Shown here one piece after another: positions 1-13,743 of a DNA stretch of 64,000 bases. How positions within the stretch are numbered: position 1 is the stretch's first letter; every line of letters starts with the position of its first letter. The position numbers were made by a program, and so were the translations under genes. Origin of the DNA: Saururus chinensis (Eukaryota > Streptophyta > Magnoliopsida > Piperales > Saururaceae); contig CP141148.1 in assembly GCA_035235625.1 (NCBI GenBank), forward strand, positions 33,729,057-33,793,056, read 5' to 3'. The notes beneath the pieces were generated by a model. It had not been told where the DNA came from. It saw only the letters and a list, made by a program, of their open reading frames with translations, and made no database searches.

Positions 1-1590
1 TGCTATATGCATTTCAATAATCCTCTCAGTATCCCATTTTACTTATAAATTCACGAGGGGGCTTATAGGGTATTAAAGAGATTATTAGGGTGCATATAGC
101 CACATTCTTTCCAAGAACACAAAAGAAACTTTTATGGCCATCCAAATCTTAGATTATTCCCAGTTACACCAAATTAGTTGACGTAAGCCAAAGGGATGCG
201 TGATTGGGATATCACAAGAAGATGCCCAACATTAACAACAACACACTACAACAAAAGTCACTGGTGGACGGCCCCTGGCGATCACTATTCGCTATGCCAG
301 GCTTAGTGCTGCTCTTTCTGAGATTGTGGCAATTGATTGGACATTATGGTTAGGTCAGAATCACTTCATGCACAAGTATCTCCGAGTTTACATCTCTATT
401 TCTTGACTCCAATAGCTAATATCCCAACTTTTCTGGTTCACGTCAACGTAACATATAGTGCTCACAGATATATGGTCCCAAGCAAAAGTGCAAAGCATCC
501 CCATATATAAAAGAACATTGTTAATTAAACTTTTTGGATGAGAATAGCAAATGGGACGAAAGTAGAATTCCCATCCTTAATTACAAGGTGTTTAGTAGTT
601 TATACTTTATAACATGGAATACACAGCTCATTTCATTCATTGCACCTCTAGTTATCGTCGTCATTTAAAATGGTAGACAGATAAAGTATGAAGGGTCCTA
701 GGCTGATTAAGTATCATGGATCCTTCATAATAAAAAAAAGAGTATCATGGAGACTACCTTTATCATAAGTAATTAGAATTTCTGACGAGAGCACACTTCC
801 TGTCTAATGAGTGTCCAAACTGAACTCCTTGATTGGGTGGCCAGCCCACAGATCAACTGATACTAAGCATACCACCTTGAATGGTGCGTTTGTGTACTTT
901 AAAGGCTAGAGCCACCCTACAAAGTGCATACACATGGGGCCACGTTCAACACATGCATGCATATTTATATAGTTGTATGAACTGTTTGTATATTTGTCAT
1001 GAAGATTTGTTGTCTCAAATGGCTGGGGTGAGATAGATGGTACCTAGGCACTCCCTTATGGATAACGCCGTTGAGAGGAAAGTGGGGTGGAGGGAATATT
1101 GGAACCATGGAAGTCCTCCCACCCCACGACCACCTATCAGTTGTGATAGGCCCATAGGGCGACGTGTGCAACACATGACTCCTAATAAAAGTATGCTCTA
1201 AAAGAGCTCATTTTGAAAATAAAAATTATGTATTGTACCTAGCCTCTGTTTGATGGCTATTATAGGGAGAATCACATTAGTAAAACAATATTGGTCATGT
1301 ATGTAAGAAAAAATGCAAAAAAAAAGGTTTATACGGCACTTTATATACACTACAAAATAGGGGACGTTCACCACGTAACATTACATATACATCTATATAG
1401 CAGGGGGCTTTAGGAGCCGCGGTTGAAATCAATATGGTAGAATGATTATTTTGAAAAAATGTAGATGATTTGGATGTTCCAAAAGCTCCCCTAAGCATGA
1501 AAATGGATTCAAGTAAATAAGGTTTTAAAATTTGCAAACAGATATATAGTTGTGTGATTGACATGCATGCAAGAGTAGTATTTTCTTTTT
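1..1590. other. intergenic, no gene seen
   Basis: AT-rich sequence with no ORF that resembles a known protein. At 244-257 the sequence CACTACAACAAAAG resembles the terminus of a CACTA (EnSpm) transposon, but I see no matching far end, so this is only a possible relic. Confidence 0.4.
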
Positions 1591-1592
1591 TT

Positions 1593-1710
1593 ACACTCCC
1601 TATGTTTTTTATTAATAATTAACTTGATTTGGTTGATCAAAATGAACTAAAATTAATTTATTTTAATAATTTAAATGAAGCTATTAATGTAGGATGGATG
1701 AAGCATAATC
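1593..1710. mobile_element. Stowaway-like MITE, degenerate
   Basis: The left end (ACTCCCTATG) and right end (AATGTAGGATGGATGAA) resemble the CTCCCTCCGTCCC / GGAYGGAGGGAG terminal repeats of Tc1/mariner-derived Stowaway MITEs. The interior is the usual AT-rich filler. Similar relics lie near 4385, 6430, 57076, 57226 and 61222. Confidence 0.45.
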
Positions 1711-3448
1711 AAAATTCATTGAAGCACAGAGCTCAAAAGGAGGATTAACACGGGGACCCTTTTACTACATCCTTTACCAATAAGGGAAAGAATTTCGAGA
1801 GATGCATGCCTAAGAATTAACGCAATGGCTTGGCATTAGGAGAAATCGTCTCTCTCACATCCAATGAAACTGGCAGTTGGAAGTTTTTTCTTGAAAATCT
1901 AAAATATAAACCAGAAACCAGAAGAAAAAAAAACACACTCCCAAGTTCAAAGGAACACTAAAAAATGAAGCATACACTCTCAAGTTCAAAAGAAGCAAAC
2001 AAAGCGAAACAGAAAAACAAGGAAATCAGGGGCAGTGAGTGTAGAGTAGACGGCCGAGCGAAAGCATGGCCGTTAGGGGATGGCGCACCAATAAAAATTC
2101 AATCTTTAAGATTAATCTACACAAACATGCAAATTAACTCTAATCAATAAGCAATATATACCATCCAACACAAAGCAAGTATAAAGAAAATCATATTAAA
2201 AGCCAAAACGTACTTACCTTGGGTTGTCCAGCCCTTGGCACGCCCTTGAATCCTTCAATTCGCTCTTCACAAACGCTAGATAGCAAGGGGGGAAGGGAAT
2301 TACCTCTTAGATATGTGTTGATCCCTCAAAACATTTGCACTTGGATGAAGATTTCAGCAATGAACACCCTAAAGAATAAGCCTTCACGTCTCACATAAGG
2401 AGGAGATGTTTCTCCTTCAATTGGCTCGCCAAAGGAGCAAGAGAGATGAGTGGAGAGGGGCGGCCAGCAGAGTTTTTCCCAAGCTCTGGGCAGGCCACAC
2501 CAAGGGAAGAAGAAGGGGGTGGCTGATTGGGAGAGAGGAGGGGAGAAAAGAGAGGGGGCGGGCTGCTCTAGGGCATCCCCTCCTCTCCCTTGTTTCCCTT
2601 TTTATACCCTCTCTCAAGTCACCTCTTAATGGGCTCCTAAGTTAGGCTATTTACAATTGGCTTCCTCGTTTAATCTTCCACTTTAACTTGAGGGTCATAC
2701 ACAATGGAAGTCTCTCAGAGCCCGCAGAGGCCTGAACCTCCTTCACATGGCCAAGCTTGCGACAAGGTCGACCCCTTTCTAACCATGGGTCCTACCATCG
2801 ACATATAATTCGCGCATCTAGGACCCACAACGTGTTAATGCACATCCTAATCACATTCCTAGTGTGCATGCGTGATGTAGGCGGGTCCCAATCAAATTAG
2901 TATAACGATGGTTCATGTGGGGTCGGTGAAACTGCCCCCACCACCTTTGGACTGTGTAGCTCGTACTAGCCCACCCAGACGGATTAATGTGGACCGAAAT
3001 GGACCCGAGCCCGTACCATCGTCCAACAGTAAGATAGATCCATATCAATCTCTAGGACAAGGAGTGAGGAGGGATACTTTCTAGTATTGAAACAAGGAAA
3101 AGAATTATATAATGAGTTCATTTTCAACCATCTTGACAATAAAAAATATTTTTGGGCCTTGCATAGGGTCGGGTTTAAAAATTTTATGAACACCTTAAAT
3201 AGGGTTGGTTAGACTAAAGGGGGGCAGTTAAAAAGTTTACAAGCCCATTCGACTCATCCCCAAGTTAATAAATTATCTTTATATTTTTTGATACTTCTGT
3301 ATTGGCTAAATAGGAAGAGAAAATGATGAAGATTGTATATTTTAAAAAAGCTTTGGAGCTTCTAAATGTTCAAGTCATCATGGTTTGTTGTGAAGGACCC
3401 TACTTAAAGTAAAAGGTATATAATCTTGTATCTTATAGGGTCAATTAA
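1711..3448. other. intergenic; TATA-like motif on - strand
   Basis: No protein-coding signal. The block around 2220-2660 looks like retrotransposon LTR or promoter DNA. On the - strand it contains GGGTATAAAAAGGG at 2596-2609, a good TATA box, with GC-rich sequence around it. I could not find LTR boundaries, a primer-binding site or a gene downstream on that strand. Confidence 0.35.
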
Positions 3449-3665
3449 GGAGAATAGTTTTTCTTGCTTGTAACTGACAATGAGCCTAGCATAAGCTACA
3501 TATGGGAGCCCTTCATCCACGAGATCAACAGAGCACATGTTAGCGCATATTAACATTAGTATCAGTGATGAGCTAATACACCATTGATCTTAAATATCAA
3601 GGGCTCCTATATGTGATTTAATTATATTAGGCTCATTGTCAATGAGGAACATAAAATTCTTTTCC
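3449..3665. mobile_element. inverted-repeat MITE (GGA-family)
   Basis: Two arms facing each other: TGACAATGAGCC starts at 3475, and its reverse complement GGCTCATTGTCA ends near 3641. Similarity continues outward to GGAGAATAG at 3449 and its partner ending TTTTCC at 3665. The same arm text (TGAGC, GAGCCC, GATCTCAAGAT-like) recurs at 4246-4330 and 12031-12276, so these are one family. Confidence 0.55.
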
Positions 3666-4245
3666 CAACTAGTGGGGCCTCACGCAAAGATTATAAAATT
3701 TTCTATTAAAAAAATTTTCAAATAAAAAATATAAAAAAGAAAAATGCATACATTCCAACCCTAGACCACTTAAAGGCCGAGCTAGGGTTACACTTTTGAA
3801 AGCCTACCTAGAGCTAAATGAAGGCCTAGGCCTGAAAATAAACTAGTGGGCTAGGCGAAGGCCCAACCCCGACCCGACCTGACCCAATCCAACCCTATTT
3901 TAGCCCTAATCTATGTAAGAGCTGACTGGTTTCTATCAACAAAGGGTATATACCATGGTCCATCAAAGTATATAATTGTACCAAAAAAAGAGTATATACA
4001 TGATAATGTTTTAGGTTGATCCCAAGAAGTTGCACAAATGTTTTTATTAATTAAGTTGAACTAATGTTCACAGCTTGGTGATACAGATGTTCCTAATAAA
4101 ATAGGGTAAGGTGGCCATGGCTACTGTACTATAGTTGGAAAGTGGAATGAAGTTGTATGGTGTTTTATTTTGGAGCCAAGCCAAAGGTAGTTTGAGAATA
4201 TTTTTTTCCATTACAGCTGCATGTTTACCAGAGGATAAAAGAGAG

Positions 4246-4330
4246 GGAAGAGTTTTTCATTTTCCCTTTTGACAATGAGCCCAATGTAAGAAATGCATGT
4301 GAGCCCTTAATATTTGAGATCGAGTAAAAA
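4246..4330. mobile_element. half copy (single arm) of the GGA-family MITE
   Basis: GGAAGAGTTTTTCATTTTCC followed by TGACAATGAGCCC and GAGATCGAG matches one arm of the element at 3449-3665. No second arm follows, so this is a solo arm or deletion remnant. Confidence 0.45.
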
Positions 4331-4384
4331 CATTAAAAATGCTTCTAAGAGAGAGGCTACATCTTGGGTGCATCGCTTTCACAC

Positions 4385-4712
4385 TCATGTAATTCTATTA
4401 TATTTCCTCCATTCAATACTAATAGTTATCTTTAAAAAATTAATAATTTTTATTAAATGGTAAAACTTAAGTCTAAGAGAAGGGGGGAAAAGTTTAGGAT
4501 ACTTTTTTTAATTACTCAACTACTTAAATTAAACAAAATAAAATTATTAATATTGAACAAACATTTTTGTTAAAGGAAGCAATTAATGTAAGACGAAGAG
4601 TATAATCTTTATTTATTAGAAACTACTTTCTTTATTTTGAGTTAATAACTTAGCTTTTTAAAATGAATCTATTACTAAATAAAGCTATTAATATAAGATG
4701 AATGGAGTATTT
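4385..4712. mobile_element. Stowaway-like MITE remnants
   Basis: AT-rich block with CCTCCATTCAATACTAATAG at the left and repeated AATGTAAGACGAAGAG / AATATAAGATGAATGGAG motifs at the right. These resemble degenerate Stowaway termini. The repeated right end suggests two nested or overlapping copies. Confidence 0.35.
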
Positions 4713-5504
4713 ATTATAGGATATGTTTATATGCACCTAATGCATTTTGGTGGTGCATGTATCAGGCGCATAATGAGCCGCACATTATGCTCATTGAATC
4801 AAGATCCGAATGCATGTGCCAAATCAGGGGAGGGAAGGTGATCCATCAAGCCCTTCAGTTTTCAATCCAACAAGTGGCATCAAATCGGGGGCAGGCCACT
4901 ATTGGAGCTTGATCTCAGTGTCTTCTGTCCAAATGTGCCAAACTTATCTTAACTATTTCTTCGGAACATAAAAGGCAAAAATGAATCAAAAAATACAAAT
5001 GTGAGAGAATTACTTCCTCTTTAACATTGATATACATAGAGCAGGCATGGACAATGCTTTATTTTGTAGTAATAGATTATAGACATTCATGAACGACTTT
5101 ATTTGAGTCAACCAGCACCTCGACCACCCAAGTTCTATAATGCAAAACAACTGATTCGTTTTAATTTTATCATTTTTGGTTGGCTTGTAGCCCTAGGCAA
5201 TCTAATATTTGTTTGACTGTTTTCCTTGTAGATTGTAATTGTGTTTCGCATTGTTCGTTCATGGGAGTTTCATGGACGCCGTGGGCTTTAGCGCAACCTT
5301 GAATCAAAAGGCATCTCAGGTTAGCTTTTGATTTACTGATTAAGACCTACTTTCTTTTTTAACAAATAGTATTTTTACATAAATAACTCACAATTGATTT
5401 AGATAAGTGAGCCTATATGAACTTTATGTAGAGCCTAAGTGAATTTTTTGTAAATAATTTTTTTGTGGGAATATCAGTATCAACTTTTTCCCTTTGACAA
5501 GCTT
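4713..5504. other. intergenic, nothing recognised
   Basis: No coding signal, repeat or RNA gene recognised in this AT-rich stretch. Confidence 0.4.
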
Positions 5505-5513
5505 TTAAAACTA

Positions 5514-6273
5514 GAGGAATTGACCAAAGTAAACTCCTACTTTGGTCAAATAACTGAAATGTGAGCAAGTTTCTACTATTTACCAAAGTAGACTTGCTCA
5601 CGTGGGAACTTGCAAGTGTGTGAAGGCTTTTGACTAAATTACCCTCTCCTTCATCATATGACAACCCGATGGGAAAAATCATCTACAACAGTCGCTCAGT
5701 CCAGGAAAGCGTCTTCTTCTTCTCCAGTACAACTCCATCCTGCGGTTATTTTATCTCCAATAAGGCTTCCTACCTGGGTTAGTTCATCTTTTGAGCTACT
5801 TTTGTTTGCCCAGTTGTTTCTTTCTTCATGACTTCTCTTTGGCCGACGGGAAAAACATGTCAAATCGGTCGCTCAGCTTAGGAAAAAGATTTCTTCTTCT
5901 TCTCCTGTAAGACTTCATCTTGCAGTGATTTTTCTAAAAAATTGGAAAACAAAAGTTGTGAAGAAAGAAACAACTGGGCAAACAAAAGTAGCTCGAAAGA
6001 TGAATTAACCCAGGTAGGAAGCCTTATTGGAGATAAAATCACCGCAGGATGAAGTTGTACTGGAGAAGAAGAAGACGATTTCCTAGACAGAGCGACTGTT
6101 GTAGATGATTTTTCTCATCTAATTGTCATATGATGAAGGAGAGGGTAGTTTAGTCAAAAGCCTTCACATACTTGCAAGTTCCCACGTGAGCAAGTCTACT
6201 TTGATAAATAGTAAAAACTTGCTCACATTTTGGTTATTTGACAAAAGTAGGAGTCTACTTTGGTCAATTCCTC
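5514..6273. mobile_element. Mutator-type foldback element with 9-bp target duplication
   Basis: Nearly the whole 760 bp is an inverted repeat centred near 5895. The left half reads GAGGAATTGACCAAAGTA and onward, and the right half ends in its reverse complement TACTTTGGTCAATTCCTC. The arms continue through matching segments such as CTTGCTCACGTGGGAAC and CCTACCTGGGTTA/TTAACCCAGGTAGG. A perfect 9-bp direct repeat TTAAAACTA flanks it (5505-5513 and 6274-6282). A 9-bp duplication is the hallmark of Mutator-like elements. It carries no transposase, so it is non-autonomous. Its transcript would form a long hairpin. Confidence 0.8.
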
Positions 6274-6429
6274 TTAAAACTAATCTATCTCTTGGTCGGT
6301 CAATCATATGGGATGCATTTGATAAATGCATGACATCAAATTGTGCTTCGCAATTACTTAGAATTGGGTAAAGGCAAAAAGGTGAATCTTATATAGACTC
6401 TCTTTTTCCAACGGACATTGTATGTATAT

Positions 6430-6526
6430 ATTCTCTCAGTCCAACATTAGTAGTTTTATTTAGTTTTTAAATTAGTTCATTTAAAAAAAACAAAGGTAGC
6501 TATTATTGTAGGATAAAGGGAGCATG
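6430..6526. mobile_element. Stowaway-like MITE, degenerate
   Basis: Ends TTCTCTCAGTCCAACATTAG and TTGTAGGATAAAGGGAGCA are approximate inverted copies of each other with an AT-rich middle, the Stowaway layout. Confidence 0.4.
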
Positions 6527-6817
6527 AATTAAATTTTTGGCTTTACACGACTACTATGATATCGTTTTCATATAAAACAATATTGTATGTTCGCTTGTTA
6601 TTGATGACACAAAGATCTAGCAACTAACATAATAATAGAAAAGGTTGTTTACTGAATAAATACTAACATAAATGAAATCCTCATCGACAGATGGAGGGAC
6701 AAATTTTATTTGATCTTCATAAGCAGATTGGTAAACAACTTCGCTTGATTTGGAAGCTCTAGACTTGACCCTAACCTATGTCACTCCTTCGGTTGTTGGC
6801 GAAGAGGTTATTGCAAA

Positions 6818-8594
<1,777 letters not shown>

Positions 8595-8609
8595 TGGGTC
8601 GTGACCAAA

Positions 8610-9552
8610 ATCAAAGAGTCACATTGATTCACATTATGCAACTAACATACAAAAACATGCTAAATTCATATATCGTGTTATCAGTCACACAATATGATGC
8701 CTTCGCATACACGATAGAATAACAATTGAATGTTGTCTGCCAAATATTGTGTTATTAATAACATGTTATGTATGGTACACATACATGATACAACGACATC
8801 TCCATATCGTATATTGTATTATCGATAACATGATATAGTAAATATCATATAATTGATAACACGAAAACCTACTGAGTGAATGAAAGTACAAATGATCGTG
8901 TGTCCAATAACACAATATATGAACATGAGTGTATACAAACCTATGATATATAGCTAGAGAAGGCCATTACCACGAAATTGATCAAAGCCAGATTAACCCC
9001 ACAATCGGTTGGTGATCTTCGCCAAAGTTTATTGCTTTACTGGGAGCGCATCAGTATACACTCAAATGTAACCTCACTTTACAGTCGGAACTCACTTTGT
9101 TGAGGAAATTTTGAAGAGCGCCTCTCAGAAACAACAAAAATCCAGATGTTGTGGAGTTTTTTCGCGTTTCACTAATTAAACTTTGGAAATCAACTATCAG
9201 TTTTTAGAATTCATTAGTTAGATGGGTTGGAAATCAGAATTCCCACTGCATATGCACTTCTCACTTATCAGACTGTGGAAATCACCAATCGGATGGGTCG
9301 TTTGTGTGTGAATGTGACTGTGTAACGAGTTTGCACGATATAAAACTCTAAACCCCTGGATAGGGGTATTTCTATCCAATTTTTTCTAATATCATATAAG
9401 TCGGCATTTTAGTTTAAAAACTAGAGAATATGAAATATTGGCTTCTTCAGGTAATATGGAAAAATCTCTTGGGTAAGTGAGTAATTAGAGCTAGAGAGGA
9501 AGAAGAATGAGGCAAGGGTAGTTAGGTTATTTCATGCTTCATGTATGTAGCA
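8610..9552. other. intergenic with scattered ATAACAC/GTGTTAT motifs
   Basis: No gene. Between 8640 and 8940 short motifs such as CGTGTTAT, ATAACATG and GATAACACG recur in both orientations, and they recur again at 7480-7800. Clustered short repeats like this are typical of subterminal regions of CACTA or hAT transposons and may belong to the element that carried the decayed gene at 6818-8594. Confidence 0.35.
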
Positions 9553-10376
9553 TCTTAGATGTGAACAAGTCTATTTGGGGCATTATGCAAGTTATGTACA
9601 TATTTTGGGCATTATGTAAGTTATGTCATATAGTTATGTAAAGTGGTAAAAAATAATTGACAAGTTGGTAATAATAGGGAATTATATCCGTTTAATTTTG
9701 AATTACCTTTTTATACGGGGAAAAAATAGTATGAGCCTAGGCTCACGGGCATTAGCGAGAGCCCGAGCATCAATGCTCAATCTGATCGAGCAAGGGGCAG
9801 GCTGTGATACGAACTTGCCTGCCCCTGAGTATGCCAAGCTTATAATTAATAACAGGACTGTTACAACTCAATTGTACAAATAAATACAATGATATTTATA
9901 CTTCACTTTTTCTATACTAAAAATCTACTCCAACCTTTGATTGGACCGAAAAGAAGTAAATATCAGTGCGACTCACCTTCTCTATTCAATAAGAAGCCGC
10001 ATTAAGCTTTTGGAGTGGAAAAAATTAAGTAAAAATATCATTATATTCAAGTGTACAGTTGAGTTGTAAGAGTCCTGCAATTATAAGTCTGTCATACTCA
10101 GGGGCAGGCAAGTAGTTCATATCACTGCTTGCCCCTTGCTTCATCGGACTGAGCAATGATGTTCAAGTTCACACTAAAACCTGTGAGCCTAGGTTCATTT
10201 TTTCCTTATAACAAAAGAAATTCAAAATTAAATTGATATAATACCCTATTATTGTTAACTTGTCAATTATTTTTTTACTACTTTACATAACTAGACTCTA
10301 TGACTTATATAATGCCCAAAATATGTGCGTACATAATGCCCCAAATAGACTTGTTCACATGTAAGAGGCTACACAG
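9553..10376. mobile_element. long inverted repeat (foldback MITE), arms about 400 bp
   Basis: The left arm (from about 9553) and right arm (ending about 10376) are imperfect reverse complements. Paired segments include ATGTGAACAAGTCTATTTGG with its partner near 10340, AATTGACAAGTT at both sides, GAGCCTAGGCTCA/GAGCCTAGGTTCA, and GGGGCAGGC with GCCTGCCCCTGAGTATG. The centre is near 9965. No ORF resembling transposase is present. Target duplication is not clear. The same GAGCC(T/C)(A/G)GGCTCA motif recurs near 39495-39800 and 48855. Confidence 0.7.
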
Positions 10377-10390
10377 AGAGCCGACTATGC

Positions 10391-10590
10391 ATGCTTATAA
10401 TAACATGACTCTTACAACTCAATTGTAGAATTGAATACAATGATATTTCTAATCCACTTTTTCTATACTCAAACTTCTAATTAGACCAAAAAAAAAAGTA
10501 AATCCCCCGGTTGTGAGGTGCAATTCACCTTTCCTATCTATTAGACTTTTGGAATAAAGGTGGAGTAAACTATCAGCTTCCACTTACAAC
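10391..10590. repeat. third, partial copy of the inner arm of the foldback element
   Basis: ACAACTCAATTGTAGAATTG, ATACAATGATATTT and CCACTTTTTCTATACT match the inner left arm at 9860-9990. This extra half-arm sits directly next to the foldback element. Confidence 0.6.
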
Positions 10591-10688
10591 AGAATGACCT
10601 TTTAGGAGACCAAAGCAACGAGACGGAAGAAGCAGCCAATATATACTCGTCAGTTAAAACTACTTTGGCAGCCCTAAGTAGCACTAGT

Positions 10689-13600
10689 CTTACGTGTCTC
10701 CATCTTTACCGTTGATGAGCCAAAGCCTGAGGCCTTGCTGCCGTCAGATTAGCGATCCTTGACAACAGTGTCACATCAAATCGGCGTGTACCAGTGGCCC
10801 ACCGCAGGGCCCACATTTACAAAAGTCGTTGATGAACAACTCTAACCAACGTCTGAACCGAAGGTTTATGTATAGAAGCATCACACCATGATGATGGTAT
10901 TGACTCAGTTTGAGACGTTCATGAGGATGGTGACACTATGTTGCCATTTGATGATAGCTGCTATTTTAATTGGTCTTGCGGAGTGTGGGCCCTATGGTAC
11001 CTTTCACCAAATGGCCTTTTGCTTCATACACACATCCTTTTGAGTCCCCCGTGGAGAACAAGAATACGAAGATGGAAATGATAACTTTGAGCTAAAATAA
11101 AGGATAATTCTACAATAAAAATTATATAAAAACTCACACAACAATTTCGATTGAATTTTATAAGTAGGCCCTACACAAAGTTTATATGGGTTCATTTATT
11201 TAGACCAAGGTTTTTATGTGTATTTTTATATAAAAATATTATTTTCTAAAATAAACAAAGTGAATTCAACTAATGTCATGGTATATAAGTTAGCTATGTT
11301 CTAGATACCATTTTGATGTAGGATGAGTAGTTCACCACCTTTTTTTTATCCCTACCTCTTTAATACGGCTATGAATATCCATAAGGGGTGTATATCTAGG
11401 GAGTAAAAATTCATTGTTTGTATATAGGAGGGTGGTTTGGCTAAATAAGGGGTGGTAAACTACTCATCATATGATGTATTACCCATAGGTCATCCACGTA
11501 AGGTACCAAAATTTTCTTTTGAAATTCATAACTTGGTGTAATTTATATCCTTGGCACAAGTTGCAGTAGCATTACCCTTGTATACTTTATTTTTTTGTTA
11601 AGCTTCTGTTGGGTAAGAGTTATATAAAAAATGACATAAGGTATAATATATTTATATGTATGCCAAATGTGTAGTGAATAATGGGTATGGAATAACCTTT
11701 TTAGTACATAACTGTTCCATTTAGAAAATGGTAGGATAAAATTGCCTACTTATTTACCCATCGTATAAATTTATTTATATTATTTAACTTCTTAACGGTA
11801 TGATACGAATGGTAGAACATATACCATTAACATCCCTACAAGATACACACCTCATAGGCATTGGATAAATATGGATATAATCCCACGTGGATGACCAACA
11901 AAGTGGGGGTTCACCTCCCCTTCTAGCCATCCCACCAAGCCTAAGGTGAATGAAAAAATCTCTCTCTTATTAAAAGATTGACAAATTTCAATTGTATCTA
12001 TCACTAGTCAGGCTCCATTACCATTGCCCAGGAAGTATTTTTCATGCTCCCTCTTTAGTGTTTTTCATGCTCCCTCTTCAGTGTGAGCTGAGTGTAAAGA
12101 ACACATGAGAGCCATCGGATCTCAAGATAGGTGGCGTACATGCTAGAGCACATTAGCATAAGTCATACTTACGCTAATGTGCTCTAACGTGTGTGCCACC
12201 GATCTTGAGATCCAACGGCTCTCATGCATTCCTTACACTCGGCTCGTGCTCAAAGTGGAGCATAAAAAACGCTTCCCATCGCCCATGTCCATGCCACATG
12301 GGGCTCTTAACATAGTACATAGAAGAGAATATGTAATTACCCTTATGTACCATATTAGGTGCCCCATGTAGCATGGTTATAGACATTGGTCATGAAGATC
12401 CCCTGAAAAACATTTTTGTTTATGAATTGTACATGAGTTCCATTATATTTACTTAAGGTATTTCTCACAGAAAAGAGCTACTTCCTTCTCCGATATGAGA
12501 TCGAAAAGTCGTCAACAAATTCTATCATCTTACTATAGCTTGCCGAAAAATTCTACCATGTTACTTAAGTGTTCATAATACTATTTTCATATATTTAACT
12601 TTGGTTCCATTTTTAAGTTGCTTCTAGAGAAAATTTTAAACAAAACCACAACAAAAAAACTGGCCTGTTGGGTTGGTGAAATCTTTTCCTCGGACTCACA
12701 CTTGGGCCTTGGCCCATGGAAAACTAAGTCACATGAACTCTTAATCTGTAGGAGACTAGGCATTCTCATATATTAGTGCTAAACATCCATCCTTATTTGC
12801 TTTTCTTAGTGCTCCTCTTCATGATAGGAAAGTAGGGAGGTTTAATTGAGATGAAACAAATATTCGATTATCAGTTCCCCTAACAGCTTAAGCTACCGAA
12901 AACAAAGGTTATTTAACATGGGTATCCCAAGAGGCAAAAAGTCCTCGTCTTCAAATATCCAAGAAGGCGCATCTACCCAATAATTGTCCTTTTAGTTATG
13001 TCTATGTTTAAAGCTTAATAGATGTGCGCAGGATTATCTAACATCATGAAAAAATTCTCTCTTAGAAACAAAACCGGAGCAATGCATGTATGACCATATG
13101 ATTAGGGTAGCCATGGCAGCGGACTAGTGCTGGAGCCAAGGCTATATTCCTAATATTTTCTCGTTGAAGCCTCTATGAATGGTCAGCAAAAAGTCCTATG
13201 AAGCCAATTGAATTCCAACGCATTCCATAACTCCATTTATGATATATAGCCGGCCATTGAACATTTCAATTGGGTATTCCATTCAATCTCTCCATCTTAA
13301 TGGTATCTTGTAAGGAAAGAGATAAGATCGACTTACTGGACATGGGCAAACCACAAGAACACACCAACTTATACGTGACCTTCATTTTTGCTTAGAATCC
13401 CAGATGAGGCTAACTCAGTATGAGTATGACACAACAAAGTATTAAATTTACTCCAACCAGTTTGGACCACAGGTTCACCGTATGTGTGACCCAAATGGTT
13501 GTAGAAGCCTATCTACTTAAATGTTTTGAACGAGGATGACAAAGAAGATTCTTGGAGAAACTGACAAAGTGTCAATATGCAAGTATGGGCCAAGCACAGA

Positions 13601-13743
13601 AGCACTCAATGAGTCTTTTTCATTCTGCTTGTTTTTAATTCAATCATTTAAATAATTCATTGTCTTTCCCAGTGATTGGTGGCAATTTATATTGAGCCCT
13701 GACCGCAAATTACTTGTATTATAGGTCGATTGCCAATAAAAAC
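10689..13743. repeat. duplicated non-coding unit, copy A
   Basis: Runs from CTTACGTGTCTCCATC to CGATTGCCAATAAAAACTT. The same sequence recurs in direct orientation at 14483-25501 (copy B, interrupted by a Copia element). By eye 13020-13400 is about 97% identical to 24780-25130, but 11600-11950 is only about 87% identical to 23400-23760. I see no protein family in it. Copy A alone holds a MITE at 12031-12276; copy B alone has about 170 bp near 24040-24220. Confidence 0.85.
12031..12276. mobile_element. Mutator-type inverted-repeat MITE; empty site kept in copy B
   Basis: Termini GGAAGTATTTTTCATGCTCC and, on the other strand, GGAAGCGTTTTTTATGCTCC. The arms pair over about 110 bp around 12164, including GAGAGCC...GGATCTCAAGAT. 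It is flanked by CATTGCCCA (12022-12030) and CATCGCCCA (12277-12285), a 9-bp target duplication with one mismatch. The duplicated copy B near 23840 has a single CATTGCCCA and no element, so the insertion postdates the duplication, or copy B descends from an uninserted allele. A short internal duplication of CATGCTCCCTCTT occurs in the left arm. Confidence 0.85.

Noticed and set aside
10700..10900. Possible small gene conserved between the duplicated units
   Set aside because: The frame at 14447-14686 is broken by a stop in the copy at 10750, and indels are not multiples of three, so no coding constraint is seen.
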